Assembly (NCBI GenBank): GCA_034620365.1
Contig: JAQGEQ010000174.1
Coordinates: 1 to 64,000 of the forward strand
DNA from: Pegea sp. RAD2-039
Lineage: Eukaryota; Chordata; Thaliacea; Salpida; Salpidae
Direction of reading: 5' to 3'
DNA length: 64,000 bases
How positions within the stretch are numbered: position 1 is the first letter of the stretch; the number at the start of each line of letters is the position of its first letter. This document shows, in pieces, positions 1 through 11,427 of this stretch. A model generated the notes under the pieces. It was given only the letters and a program-made list of their open reading frames with translations. It did no database searches and was not told where the DNA came from. The translations under genes and the position numbers were made by a program.

Positions 1-2727
1 TGCTAACATAAGAAAAGTTTTACCAAAAACATAAATCTTCTTATTAAAGACAACAGCGCTTGGGAATTTTCTTTCATAGTTCATACTTGCTACCAATTTC
101 CAGTTATCATTGAAGACATCGTATCTTTCAACAGTCTGTAAAGTTCCTCCGTCATTCAAACCACCAATGGCGTATATATAGTTGCCAAGCGTGACTACAG
201 CTTTAATGATTTCAGAATTAGTTATCATTATAAGATTAGAACGTCATCGTGACGTCATCAGCAAGTACCTGGTCCACTTCGAGGTGTCAACATCGATTTT
301 ACAGAATTCCATTCGTCCCTCTGTGTATCATATCTATCCACAAGAGCAACTACATCAACGAAATCTTCACCACCGACAACATACAACATCCGGTTGAAGA
401 CAGTACAGTCGAAAAAGTAACGAAATCTATTTATTGAAGATCTTTGCATCCATTCATCAGTGATGGGATCGTATCTGGTAATAACATAATAGTTTTTGTC
501 AAACTAAGTTTTGGTTGAAATGTCATTTCATCACTCACTTCATCAATTTTCTGCCATGAAAAATTTCAACAAGATACAATTCATTATCTATGACTTCCAT
601 TGTCGGAAAACACAATTCATCGTCTAGACTTTTGCACTTCTGCCACTCATTTGAAATTGGGTCGTATCTAGAAATGTAATTACGTCATTTAAAATTTACA
701 ATAGTTTTGTCATCATTAGTTTCTTGCTTCTAACCTTTCCATATCGCCATTCGTCTTTAAAATATAAATGAAACCGTTGAGTACTACTGAATTTGAATGA
801 TTTGGAAGACACAGCTTTGGAATTTTAAACCAAACATCCGTTTCAGGTAAACAAAACTTTATACTTTTCAAAGATTTCACATCAGAACTGTTGGATCCAT
901 CAATAATGTAGATCACCTGTGACATCGTATGTCATTCATTAAAGTGAAAAGTATTTAATTAATAAATCTTACTTGCGGAATATCAAGTTGTCTTGGCATA
1001 CTCTCAATAGGAACATAAGCTTTGAGATCTTCCAGGACCTTGCTGAGATATTCATAGCAAGTATCTTTGATTATTTCACAATTTTCCAATTTCATAGAAA
1101 TAAATTTTGGTTTTATCAAATGGCAACGTACCTAAAGAAATCACAATTGTATACTCACAAGTCTGCAATTTTATATTTTTTAGATACTTACGTTCTTAAT
1201 TAACTTTTTTAAGCAATGTTGTCTTGAAGCTAAATCATGCTTGACCCACTCTAGAAGAGCTTTGAATACTTGAGATTCACAAATCACATGAAGCTCATCT
1301 TTAGAAATGATATTAGAAATTACAGAGTCTGGTTGTAATTTGAAATGTTCAGTTTGTGAAATCTGGTAAATATCATGAGGTCAATCAAAAATTTGTTCTT
1401 ATTAAATATGAAGAGAACAAAATCAGTAGAAATAACCAACCAAGTAAATATTTTAAAATTATTTAAGTTTGATGAAGTAGGAAAAATCTTTCTACTTAAA
1501 ATATTTTAGTCAAGAAAATAAACATTTCTCTCTTTTCTTACTTCTATAAAGTTTTTCCCAATAAATTTTTCAAACTTAGTTGACAGCTCTATGTATCCAT
1601 AATTCTTGGCAATGGTCACAAATTGGAAGCAGTTGGAAATCTCTATTTGACTTTCCAAAAAGCTGAAACAGTTAAAATATAGTTACAAAAACTATTAAAA
1701 TTAACTGACATATAAAACTAGCTTACTTGCTACATAACTGCTCTAAACCATTTATTTGATACATGGAATCTGCGTTCATGAGTTTCTTAACATTTTCTTC
1801 ATTGATTTGTATTTGTTTTGTGTAAATATAATCAAGAAGATCAGAAAATACATTTGGGTCAACTTCATTTAATGTAATTTCTCCAGAATGTGTTTCTGTA
1901 AATCCACCTTAAAAATTTCAAATAGTTTTTGTGTTCATATATTTAGTTATCTTACAACTGAAGTTGAATATTTTAATCTAACTTACGACAAAACATTGCT
2001 TCAAAATAAGGTGAAGCAGCTACTAATATGCATTTATGACAATTGAAAGTTCTTTCAAATCCATTTAGTTTCATTTTGATGCAAATATCAGGAGTTGCAT
2101 TAGCTTCAGAAGAGTTATTTAGCCCAAGATGCCGACGATTGGTACAATTATCAACTTCCGAAATTTCATCTCTACAAACATCAAAACTATAATTTACTTT
2201 AGTATCAAATTATAATTAAGGAATTAGAAGAAACAATTAAGTTAGATTAAAATACAAAACAGTGATTAATTAAAATCATAAATACTTATTTCAGTTCTAA
2301 AATTGATAAATAATTAAAACAATAAAATTAAAACTCTTCTAACTAAATGAGTAATAGTAAAATCACTCTAAAACAACTTAAATATAATAAATTCGATTTT
2401 AATTTATTAAACTTTAAAATATTTATATCTTACTAGATGCAATATAAATAACTTCCTAATATATTATTTAATATATACATATAACTTTAATAATAAATAA
2501 AGAATAAAAATAAATATATTACTCAATATATATATATATCTATATTTATATTATATATACTTGAAATATGTTTTTAATACGTTCTTACTTTAAATAAAAA
2601 TTTGTTTTAAAGTAACTTCACTTTAAAAACAATACTAATTCAAGATACAAAACTCTACTAACCTTTTATCATCTGTAGGTGCCATAATTGAATCGAAAAC
2701 AACTTTGTTGTTTGTTTTTGCTTCCAT
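1..2727 (-). CDS. BTB-BACK-Kelch (KLHL-type) protein, spliced, 3' end outside window
   Basis: Ten coding exons read on the minus strand, all joined in phase with GT-AG borders: 2727-2663, 2171-1987, 1907-1727, 1662-1542, 1362-1192, 1131-973, 916-735, 667-539, 474-269 and 200-1 (open at the edge). That gives at least 533 residues against about 550-650 for the family, so perhaps one blade is missing. BTB starts near residue 50 (PDICIKMKLNGFERTF, then SPYFEAMF). BACK spans about 145-290 (NCFQFVTIAKNYGY, VFKALLEWVKHDL). Kelch blades follow from 295 (RYDPI..EW, LYVVGGED, YIYAIGGLNDGG). KLHL proteins are substrate adaptors of Cullin-3 ubiquitin ligases; the substrate here is unknown. Start: MEAKTNNKVV at 2727 has AAAATGG context. 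An in-frame ATG at 2847 would add 40 residues but overlaps a CCAAT box, so I prefer 2727. Most introns are 60-80 bp; intron 1 is 491 bp and intron 4 is 179 bp. Confidence 0.9.
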
Positions 2728-2824
2728 TTTGATACAAGTAAGAACTTTAGAAACTCTACCACTGTTAATGTTGAATAAATGAATTAGTGTAATTTCATGT
2801 AGCTGTTTCAGGCGGAAAGCAATC

Positions 2825-3290
2825 TGATTGGCTAAGAGAGTTACCACTTACAAAACGTTCAACCCTCGTAAAGCAAAATTCCGTCAAAGACTTTAGTATC
2901 TGCAACTTTCAAATTGCTTAACATTTCAATGAGTTTAAATCTTTCTTAAAGATAGCAAACTTTCATATCTAAATGTTCATATCTGACAATAAATGAAAAC
3001 TTGCCAAAAATTTTTCAATTTTTTACTACTACTTTTTTGCACACGGTACTATGCTTTTTTGCACACGACACTAGTTGTTTTCTACATCGATTGATTTAAA
3101 AAGTTCTTTAAATCGATAACGAAATCGAACTTTAAGAGTTTAAAACGTAATTAACGTCACAAGCCTCACTTTTTCCTGGTTATTGATCAATAAATGACAA
3201 TATTTGTTTGTCGCTGAAGATATGTTTGCATTTTACTGACGTCACAATGTGATCATGTCACTGTCAGCTTTAGTTTAAAGCCGGAAGTCG
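2825..3290 (-). promoter_or_regulatory. Probable promoter region of the BTB-Kelch gene
   Basis: Upstream of the Kelch start there is a CCAAT box on the gene's strand (AGCCAATCA, 2825-2833), a full CRE palindrome TGACGTCA at 3237-3244 and an ETS-type CCGGAAGT at 3281-3288. Two copies of TTTTTTGCACACG lie at about 3034-3066. This is the most CpG-containing stretch outside coding DNA at this end. No ORF of note lies on the other side, so a divergent gene cannot be shown. The assignment rests on motif content and position only. Confidence 0.45.
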
Positions 3291-3299
3291 AGTTGGCCA

Positions 3300-5330
3300 A
3301 ATTTGTGCTTTTGCTGACATCATCAAAGCATCTTTTTAAAAGTAGGTCTTTTTAGTTAAAAAGTTAAAATTTATGTAAAGATGGATAATTGTTTGTAAAT
3401 TTTCGAAAATTTTAAAAAATCTGTTTAAATTTAGTTAAAAATGCTTTCAGACACATATTAAAAGCATTTACTCTTACAATCAAATTAAAAAATAATATTA
3501 TAAAAAGGCTAAACAATTGTTATCAATAAAGGAATAATGTTTTAACTCCAATTCCTACAAGACTTCTTCACTTTTGTAGAAATCAATACTAAGGATACGC
3601 AGAAACACGAAATAAGATTTTGTATGAAGTTCCTTTCATCTCTCTAGCTTTGTTTTCCGCTAGAGTGCGCTCAAAGATATAAAAACAAAACAATGATAAT
3701 TTTAAAGCATTAAACTAATAATTCAAACAATTTAGATTATTGCTGAAGAAGAAAGTTGAAAGAATTTAGACAAAAATATATTTTTGTTTAAAGCACACGC
3801 CAAATTTCTACAACATGCATAATTTGATAGTTTTAAGCAAATGTAATTTTTATTGCTTGAGTTGTGAATACAGTTTACCATAAATTTATTTTTGAAAGGT
3901 TGATCTAAATAGATAACAATTATGAACTTGTTTATTGTATACGCTACCAAGCATATAAAATATCTTGTCTAGGATAACAAATGAATAATTTCGGTATACA
4001 CTAAACCAACTATATTAAAGCAGAATTTTATATTATTGTTAATAAAATGTTTTATTTTTGAGTTCATTTTCTAAAAACAACAAAAAGTTTTATTTTTGTT
4101 GATTACTTTCCATAATTGTTTGCAGTTTAGAACGTCAAGTATATATAATTAAAATAAATAAAATTCAATCATTATCGATATTACATGTATAAAGTTTGCA
4201 TGTTGAGAGTTTAAGGCTAAGTATTAGAAATTTGTTCAAAAACTTTCTTTTATCTTTTTTTTTTAAAGATCCTTGCCAAAGGGGAAATTTACAAAAATGC
4301 CAATTAGGTATTATAATAAAAAATATTAAGATAAAATAAATTCTTTCAAACAACTTTCAAAAGGCGTCAATTTTAGTTACTATTAAGGTGGTACATTTTG
4401 AAAAGATTTTTCAAAGTTTACCTTAAGTAATAAATGTTAAAAACATAAAAAAAATGTCAATCGTATTTAAAAAAATTGTTTTTAAACCAACTTTAAGTTT
4501 TTAAATAGGACTACTTTTTTTCAACTATACTTTTGGTAGAACGTTTATTAATAAATATTAAATTAACTAATCAATATCGAAAATTTATCTCTTTGATCAA
4601 TTTATTTCTTAGTATTTTTCTAAGTATAACTATAACAAAAGTTCAGTAATTACATATTCTGTTACATGAATATAAAAATTACAATTTCACTGATATTTCT
4701 ATTTAATAGTTTTCAATTATTTTTTGGTTTTAAACAACGTGGAGATTATACAACTTATTAACTATTTCCAGAAAAAAAGATGAAGTTGAAGTTTTTATTC
4801 ATTTTAAACTAGAATATAAAAAATAATACAATCCATGAAAGAAAACATACGAAGAAGAATATTTTTTGTTTTCATTTGAAACTCACTACAAGAAAATTAT
4901 GCATCTGGGTGTTTTTCTCCTTAGATTAGTAAATGATTTTAGTAGAAATAAGCAATTTGTTGAGTAAAACATATGAGTATGTGATGTAATTTAGAATTTT
5001 TCATTACATTAAAAAAAATAGTAATCTTAACTTGTTGGTGTTGTTAAACCCTGTTTGGATAACAAATACAAAACATAGATAATATATTACTATTATATTA
5101 TTTATTATATTTTTATTTTTTATTTTATAATTTAATAATACATATTCAACGATAGGTTTTCTTGTCAATCAAAAGCACACTTTCATCAAGGTTCGAAAGT
5201 TTTCATCAAAATAAAAAAAGTTACTTTTTAAATTTCTATTATTTTTTAAAACATTTTTATGCTAATTATTGATGAATTTAAAAAGAATTTTATTATTCAC
5301 TACAAGTTTAAAATTAAATTTAAAAAATAA
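3300..5330. other. AT-rich intergenic DNA without recognised genes
   Basis: No supported coding region, hairpin unit or tRNA is seen. At 3590-3700 there is a box (TTCCGCTAGAGTGCGCTC at 3655-3672) with diverged relatives near 12280, 30940 and 58425, so the duplicated domain begins around here. Confidence 0.5.
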
Positions 5331-5501
5331 TCGTCAATTAATTCAGAATGGAATTATGTGAATTACGAACGTTTTTTAAATTACTAAAAAATAATATCTA
5401 AAATTGTTAGATAATATTTTTTCAAGCTGAAATTATTACCAAAAAACTATTAAGATTATGTTAAAATGGTGTATTTTTCACATGTTTTATTTTTATAAGT
5501 A

Positions 5502-5525
5502 ACCGTCTAGCGCACAAGTAGCAGA
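5502..5525 (+). promoter_or_regulatory. CTAGCGC box upstream of a class A unit
   Basis: ACCGTCTAGCGCACAAGTAG followed by CAGAAAATG. It lies about 380 bp upstream of the unit at 5881, and its duplicate (18369) sits at the same distance from the unit at 18759. Reverse-oriented versions lie 270-290 bp upstream of the minus-strand units at 16109 and 61765. The constant placement suggests a distal control or insulator site; this is inference. Confidence 0.4.
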
Positions 5526-5880
5526 AAATGAAATATTTGATTTATTTTTTGTAAATTTATCTTTTAGTCTTGATTTGTTTACATTATCTAAAATAATAAA
5601 GTTTTTAAAATAGTCAGACTGACCGACGTACTCTTATTTTCCATTTTATAAAATATTATTTATACTATAAATTTTTGTAAACATGCAGTGTTAATTAAAA
5701 TCTAATATTATATAACAATAAGTAAAAACAAGAATTAAATTTTTGAGAGAAATAAAGAAAAAAATAAATGTTTTGACTGAAGCTTAGTTTAATGATAATT
5801 TTTATTAAATTAAACTAATAATATCATTATATCATCAATAACATTATCGATTGATTAAAACAATCAAAAAATTTTACCGA

Positions 5881-6000
5881 CACCACAGACATAAGATTGA
5901 ATGAAGATAATATATAACCGTATAGATTACAAGAAAAGGGTAGCATAGCATTAGATAGTTGATGCGTAGTATCTTAATTTGGACGATGCACTTTTGCATC
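5881..6000 (+). ncRNA. Sm-class snRNA-like unit, class A (AGATGCA family), copy 1
   Basis: Layout: PSE-like CACCACAGACATAAGATTG at 5881, TATATAACC at 5911, a possible 5' stem (GCATTA.. with ..TTGATGC, one G-T pair) at 5948-5965, Sm-like AATTTGGA at 5976-5983, then stem-loop GATGCA-CTTT-TGCATC at 5985-6000. A palindrome (CTTGATATCAAG) and a run of six T at 6016-6021 follow, the latter a possible Pol III stop. An ATCGATTG...CAATC box lies at 5846-5865. With a start about 30 bp after the TATA the RNA would be about 60-80 nt. Function unknown; U7, SmY and SL RNAs share the Sm-site-plus-3'-hairpin plan. The span given runs from PSE to hairpin; the RNA would be its right-hand half. Confidence 0.6.
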
Positions 6001-6182
6001 TTGATATCAAGTAAATTTTTTCATGGAAAAAATAAGGTTTCGTGTTCTTTTGAGATTTCTTGACATTTATAAGCTCCTTGTACATGCGTATTTTATTTTT
6101 CTAATCTTTATTTTATTCATTTAACAAAAAATTTTTTTAGAACAAATTTTTTTAGAAAAAGAGTTTTTTTTTACAAAATTCA

Positions 6183-6324
6183 TCAATACCACAAACGAAA
6201 GTTGTTTTTCAATTCTTGCAGAAACATCAAGATTTTGCGTTTTCAGAAAAAAAATAAATTGTATTAATATGAAGTGATCAACAGGTTTTAACAATTTGGA
6301 TAATTTTCTAAATTTACAATTATC
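6183..6324 (+). ncRNA. snRNA-like unit, class F (GATAATT family), copy 1
   Basis: PSE-like ACCACAAACGAAAGTTG at about 6187, no clear TATA, Sm-like AATTTGGA at 6293-6300, and a perfect 7-bp stem GATAATT/AATTATC with a 12-nt loop at 6299-6324, partly overlapping the Sm string. The stem is fully kept in the duplicate at 19165-19190, although a loop base and the Sm string differ. Weaker than classes A-C because TATA is absent and the loop is larger. Confidence 0.4.
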
Positions 6325-6406
6325 ACTTGACGGCTTTACACATTAAAACTAACGATAACTAAGATATTGTAATAATATTTAAAAAAATCATAATAAAATT
6401 ATAGAG

Positions 6407-6446
6407 TTATAAATGAGCTGTACCAACTCCTATGTTTGTAGTTTCA
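6407..6446 (-). promoter_or_regulatory. Orphan PSE + TATA module
   Basis: On the minus strand ACTACAAACATAGGAGTTGG is followed by ATTTATAAC (6407-6414), the usual PSE-TATA spacing. The same module is intact in the duplicate near 19274-19312. No Sm string with hairpin is seen about 100 bp downstream, so either the RNA end differs or the unit is dead. Confidence 0.35.
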
Positions 6447-6890
6447 TCAAAGATTACTCATGCTTTATTTAATTGATATTGTAATTGAAATTGAAAGTAT
6501 AATTATTATAATTTTTATAATTTTTGCTTTAATTAAATATCTAACTATTCATATAATAATTACTTTTATTTCTCTATATTGAAACAAAAACCTTTTTTTT
6601 TCATTACATTAAAAAGAATCTATTAAATTAACTAGATCTTAATTAACAGTTGTAAGCTGAAATAGCTTTATTACATCAAATTCTGAAGTTGTTAAAGTTT
6701 ATCTGAAGATAAAAGAAATTTCTAACTTTTGTTTAATGATATACATTTTAACTAATAAACCATATTTGTAGGATTAAAAGTAAAAGTAATTTTAGAATTA
6801 TAGATAATGTATGCAGTTTAGAAAAAAATTAATTTTTATTGTTTGATTCATTTAAAAAATGCAAAAATTGTATTATTTTGTTTTGACTGT

Positions 6891-6910
6891 TTGCGCCATC
6901 TAGCGGATAG
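6891..6910 (+). promoter_or_regulatory. CTCF-like site
   Basis: TTGCGCCATCTAGCGGATAG. The reverse complement of the core, CCGCTAGATGGCGC, fits the vertebrate CTCF consensus CCASYAGRKGGCRS at all but one position. Its context (a TTGCTACAA..AATATCTGAAAC tail about 15 bp later) recurs with variations at 10664, 19741, 22340 and, inverted, 58088. Confidence 0.45.
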
Positions 6911-7149
6911 AACAATTTTGCTACAATAATAAATATCTGAAACTTATTTATTCTATTTAGTCAATTGCTTTAAACTAGCTTGAGGATTAAAAATAGACCT
7001 GTTTTTTAGTAAATAATCTTCAAAAAGTAGGTTAAGCACCAGAATCTTTCATAAACTGAAATTAAGAAAAAGTATTTGAGTAAATAGTTTACATAAACTA
7101 TTTACTAAAAATTAATAATTTAATTAATTAATTAATTTAATAAAAATTT

Positions 7150-7835
7150 ACTAAAAATCCATGGTTTTACGTGAACCTTTTCAAACTGTACATACGCCCT
7201 ATTCTTGAATACAATGTCAGTGCATGGATGCCATATCAAGTTGGTGATATCAGAAAAATCGAATCTGTTCAGGCAAAATTTACGAGAATGGTTTGCAGGA
7301 AACTTAATATCAAATACGAGAGTTATAAGCATCGTCTCAGCTTCTTCAATCTAGATACTTTGGAAATCCGAAGAATTAAATACGACCTTATTCTGATTTT
7401 TAAAATTATTTACAACCTAATTGATCTTCAGTTTGATGACTTTTTCTCCATTAGTCCCTCCCTCAAGTTATATCAACTTAGAAGACATAAATTACATCTT
7501 AATAAGCCCAGTCCACCAGCTACGTTAACCAGATTAAGTTTTTTCTCATACCGCACAATCAGTACATGGAACAATCTGCCATCAGAGATTGTCATGTCAA
7601 AATCACTTATGCTGTTCAAGAAAAAGCTGAATTGTTATAACATCGCCAACATTGCCATTTCTAAACTGTGAATTTTTCTATTTTACAATACTATGATTCT
7701 GTGCAATTCTTCATTGTCATATACTTTTTCGTTTACACGTCAAATAGATCTAATTTGTGAGAATGTGTGTTAGCGAGAGGTGCTCTCTTTAGGCACCCTC
7801 CTTCACATTTATTGTAATAAATAAATAAATACGAG
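7150..7835 (+). mobile_element. 5'-truncated CR1/Jockey-like LINE, 3' end
   Basis: The reading frame at 7171-7671 (166 aa) encodes the C-terminal end of a LINE reverse transcriptase and ends IANIAISKL, closely matching the C-terminus of the long copy at 43-47 kb. A shared 3' UTR follows (GCGAGAGGTGCTCTCTTTAG) and a TAAA-type tail, AATAAATAAATAAAT, at about 7818-7832. The empty counterpart of the insertion site is visible in the duplicate near 19930-19950, so the insertion postdates the duplication, or was lost exactly from the other copy. 5' truncation is normal for target-primed reverse transcription. No catalytic domain remains. Confidence 0.9.
7171..7671 (+). pseudogene. LINE reverse transcriptase C-terminal fragment
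   Basis: 166 uninterrupted residues covering the region after the RT palm (NLFKLYIRPILEYNVSAW onward). The palm, fingers and endonuclease are absent, so no enzyme can be made. Its stop codon and 3' flank match the element at 43-47 kb, with few differences, suggesting a fairly recent insertion. Confidence 0.85.
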
Positions 7836-9047
7836 TTGTTTACAGTAGATGTAAAAGATATTTCGCAAGGCAAACAATTAGGATAAATCTAATATAAAAA
7901 ACTTACTTTTAGGACTGGTGCAATTTTAATTATGTAATTTCATTTTAACTTTTTTTTATAATTTATAAATTCTGTATAAAAATGGATATTTATAATTTTA
8001 GTCAATTGTGTCAAATGCATAATAGTATGAAAATAATTTCTTATAAAAGATTGTCTAAACTTGTATTTAGATATTACCAGATACATAAAAATACAAAATT
8101 TAATGCTTAATATTTAAAAATCCAAATAAATTTTCTGCATGGTTTTCTTTTTTTTCAATTCTAAAATATAAATAGAAATATTAACTTTTATATAAATTTA
8201 ATTGTATCTTTTCAGCATTTAACTATTTGAAAAAAAAAACTTAATCGAAATTGTTTATTGTTGATATAGATGTATATTGAAATAAATATTTTTCTATAAA
8301 TTTTAGTTTTTATATTTTAAAGTAGATTCAAGAAACTTTTGTTTCAAAATATTATTCGATATCAGTGGTTAGGGAATTTGATCACTTTAAAATCTTTTTT
8401 TCTAGTTAGTAGTTAAATAATGATAACAGAATCACAATCTGATATATTTACTTTTTTGTTGAACCTGAAATCTCCTTAAGAAGTTTTTTTGTTACTTTTA
8501 TGCATTTCCTATATCTATTTCAAAGTGCTGTATGAACTTCAAAAAGATTTCTAATTTTAAAGTCTAGTTTATATATTGAAAATATTTTGTTTAAAAATAT
8601 TTCCGTTTTATTGTTAATATTCACTTAAATATAATACTTATTTAATATTTTCCGTTTTAAAACAAGTAATTTCTTAAACTTTTAGTTGAGAGCAAATAAT
8701 TTTTTAGTCAAATTATTGAAAATAATTTTATAAGTTTGTGTTGATTACTAAATATAGATTTGTAATTCTTATTACTTCGTATATACATTAGTATACTTCA
8801 TATTACATTAAAATTAGCTTTCTGCAAATTAAATTTATAACTTTAGAAATTTAGAATTTTTACAATCGAGAATAATATTTTAGATTTTTTATCTGATGAA
8901 AGAATATTTGTAACTTTCTTGATATTAGTCAGCTGTGTTTAGCTTTCCAGAGGATTAAAAATAGAATTGTCGAAATGATATTTAATGGTTTAATGATATA
9001 TAAAATAAGGATATTTATTAATGTTTTTTGTTTTCTTATTCTGAATT

Positions 9048-9160
9048 CTAAATAGAAATACAAAAATTTAATTTCTAGGAATCTTAAAATCTTTAAATAT
9101 AATCGAGATTTTTCTACTTTTCATTTCTCATAAGTTTAGTGCAATCTAGTGTTTGTAGGA
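9048..9160 (-). ncRNA. Probable decayed snRNA-like unit, class B-like
   Basis: PSE-like CCTACAAACACTAGATTGCA at 9141-9160 on the minus strand, with the TTTGTCAACAAA upstream box near 9210. About 95 bp downstream is an Sm-like AAATTTTTG (9061-9069) with only a weak 4-bp hairpin after it (TTCTATTTAGAA). Probably a relic. Confidence 0.25.
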
Positions 9161-9392
9161 TTAAATTTAAAAGCATTATTTTTTTGTTATTTTAAGTACA
9201 AACCTTTTGTTGACAAATAATTCACTTTTTATAAAGTTTCAAAAAAATTTTCATTTTGTAAACATTCTGTAACAATATTTACAATATGTTTATAACATCG
9301 AAATACATTTTTCACCTAAATTATTTTTATCTTATCTTTTGCATAAAACGGAAGCTCAAGTTACTGAACTTATTTACTAATTGATTATTTTT

Positions 9393-9510
9393 GTTGAAAA
9401 GTATTTCAACTCCAAAATGGTATATACAACAACAGTTGAGTACACATTATAGTTTTTATATTTAAATATCCTTATTTATTTCTATGTCGTAATTTAGAGT
9501 TTGTGACATC
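9393..9510 (-). ncRNA. Sm-class snRNA-like unit, class B (GTTGAAA family)
   Basis: PSE GATGTCACAAACTCTAAATT (9491-9510), AT-rich TATA position (AATAAATAAGG), Sm-like CATTTTGGA at 9411-9419, and perfect hairpin GTTGAAA-TACT-TTTCAAC at 9393-9410. An upstream TTTGTCAGCAATA-type box lies at about 9551-9563. The next strings downstream include another small hairpin, AAGTT-CAGT-AACTT. Confidence 0.5.
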
Positions 9511-10322
9511 AGTTTAAAACAAAAAATAATTCAAGTTTTAATTATAACTTATTGCTGACAAAAACAAATTTAAAGTAAAACTTTAAAAGTCATAAGAAAC
9601 TTATCTTTTATTTGTATAGTTAGACTTTATAATTTACAGTTAAGCGATGTTCTACATTTTTCTCAAAAGTGTACAATAAAAATCTCAACTTTTGGATAAC
9701 TTCACATTTTCTCTGTCATACTTTTCCAATAATCAAAACTAAATTTTTTTATTTAAAATATAAAGTTACTAATATATTATCAAATCCTTCTTTTCCTAAT
9801 TTTCAGATTATGTAAATATATAAATTGAGTTTTTATATGAGATAATAAATATGGAAATTTTATTGTGTAAGTTTGAAGGCTTAAAGAAAAAGTTATAAAA
9901 GTGATAGAAAACTAAAAATAAACTTTAAAATAATTGTTAAATAATGTTATAATAAATTTATTTGCATAATATAAATAAAGTTTCTAACAAAGATTTCTAA
10001 ATTTAAAGTTTAGAATAATTTTATTTGCAAACTATGAATAAGGTTTCTTAAAAAAGAATCTGAATCTTTTTGCATTAAACATTTTAATTGAAAAAAAGAC
10101 TTCATAAATGACGTCACAAAAGTTTGTACAAATTCATAACATCAAATATTTTAAAGGAAAGTTTGGTAGTACTTTAAAAAAGAATGTTATCATTAGAAAT
10201 TTTATTTTCATACTTTTTACGAATTTAAATTTTTATTACTTTAAAAAATTGTTGATTTAATTTATATTTTACTAAACAAATTTACAAAAGTATCAAATTA
10301 ATTTTTCAAGTTTTGAAAGATG

Positions 10323-10348
10323 GATTTGGAATCAACTAAATGTCGATG
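10323..10348 (+). ncRNA. Sm site + hairpin remnant, class D
   Basis: GATTTGGAATCAACTAAATG then TCGATGAC: the Sm-like string is intact but the stem TCAAC/GTCGA has one A-C mismatch. The paralogue at 21996 has an intact alternative stem. No PSE is seen at the expected distance, so this is probably a partial copy. Confidence 0.25.
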
Positions 10349-10663
10349 ACAACTTTTACTATTTTTTTGAATATCTAAGTATTAATGCATTTCACGTCTC
10401 AGAGACAACAGCTTTGATGTGTTTTCTAAAATGAATAATTTGTTTCTTAATTTGATGTGCTATGTTCTTTAATATAATTATATATTTTATTGCATGTACA
10501 AAAACTGTTTTCACTTTTTGGTGACATTTTGAATTCATATCCACAAAATCGAAGTTGCTTGTGAATAAGTAACTTTATTATTGTGAATAGCTTAGATATT
10601 TAAATAAAATTCATTGTTATTAAATTCTTAATCAAAAAATTATAATTTTTTCTTTGTACTCTT

Positions 10664-10683
10664 TGTGCCACCTAGCAGTTATC
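10664..10683 (+). promoter_or_regulatory. CTCF-like site, diverged
   Basis: TGTGCCACCTAGCAGTTATC, followed by TTGGTTACAACAACAAATAT. Same module as 6891; one CpG is lost. The inverted copy at 58088 keeps GATGGCGC. Confidence 0.35.
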
Positions 10684-11299
10684 GTATTTTGGTTACAACA
10701 ACAAATATTTGAAACTTGATTAGCATTTTATTGAACCAATTTAATGAATTGTACAATTTGTAGATTGGTTCATGTTTTATGCAGCAAAGCAATTTAATAC
10801 TTTATTTTACTTTATCTTTTTATTGTTAAGGATTAGTTGATTAAACTTTTTTCTGTAAATATTTTTCAATAGGGTTAAATCATTTAAAATCAAAATTTAA
10901 ATTAACTACTTATTTCATATAATTTAAAATTTTTTATAAAACATAGTTTCCATAATGAACAGAATTTTTTTTGCTCGGTGCTATAGAATTTTTGTGAAAT
11001 AATATAATTCTATTTGTAGATTACAACATTGCTTTAAATTTATTCTGATCAATAATTACAGAAACAAATTATATGGTTTTATAAACGTATAATTAGTAAT
11101 TTATTAATTATTAATTTTAAATTTGTTGCTTGATTCTTTATTTTAACTAGAATTCTGATCGGAAATACTTATTTTGCTCAAAGAAAAGTTTGTTTTCATA
11201 ATTATCAAACACAATCGTATTAAAAGGTTTACAACAATACAGTTTTTGTATGTCAACTTCAGTGAAGAATGAAAACTCAAGATATTCAACATACTTATT

Positions 11300-11427
11300 A
11301 AATAAACTTTTATTCATAAGTTATTTAACTTTAAATTTATAATCAGTTAAAAACCTTAAATACTGATTGAAATATTCTTTACTTTTCATTTCTTATCAGT
11401 TTGTTGCAATCTAGAGTTTTTGAATCA
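11300..11427 (-). ncRNA. Decayed class B unit
   Basis: PSE core is damaged (AAAAACTCTAGATTGCAACA, 11400-11420). The upstream CTTGTCAACAAA box at 11470 is kept. The 3' part retains only GTTAAATAAC after AAATTTAAA. The duplicate at 23935-24041 has the same damaged PSE, so decay preceded that duplication. Confidence 0.3.

Larger units (their letters stand above)
5330..8300 (+). repeat. Segmental duplication copy 1 (partner 18220-20290), split by a LINE
   Basis: The block aligns by eye, in the same order and orientation, with 18220-20290: the box near 5503/18370, the class A unit, the class F unit, the GCGCCATCTAGCGG site (6892/19744), and the unique string ACGAGTTGTTTACAGTAGAT at 7834/19948. 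The left copy carries an extra 680-bp LINE 3' end that the right copy lacks. Divergence looks like substitutions plus small indels. Confidence 0.8.

Noticed and set aside
5985..6000. Histone 3' stem-loop
   Set aside because: Stem and loop size is similar (6 bp, 4 nt), but the sequence is not the conserved histone one and no histone ORF is present.
9995..10015. TTCTAAA/TTTAGAA hairpin as another RNA class
   Set aside because: Purely AT-type pairing, no Sm string, and the stem is lost in the duplicate near 21700.
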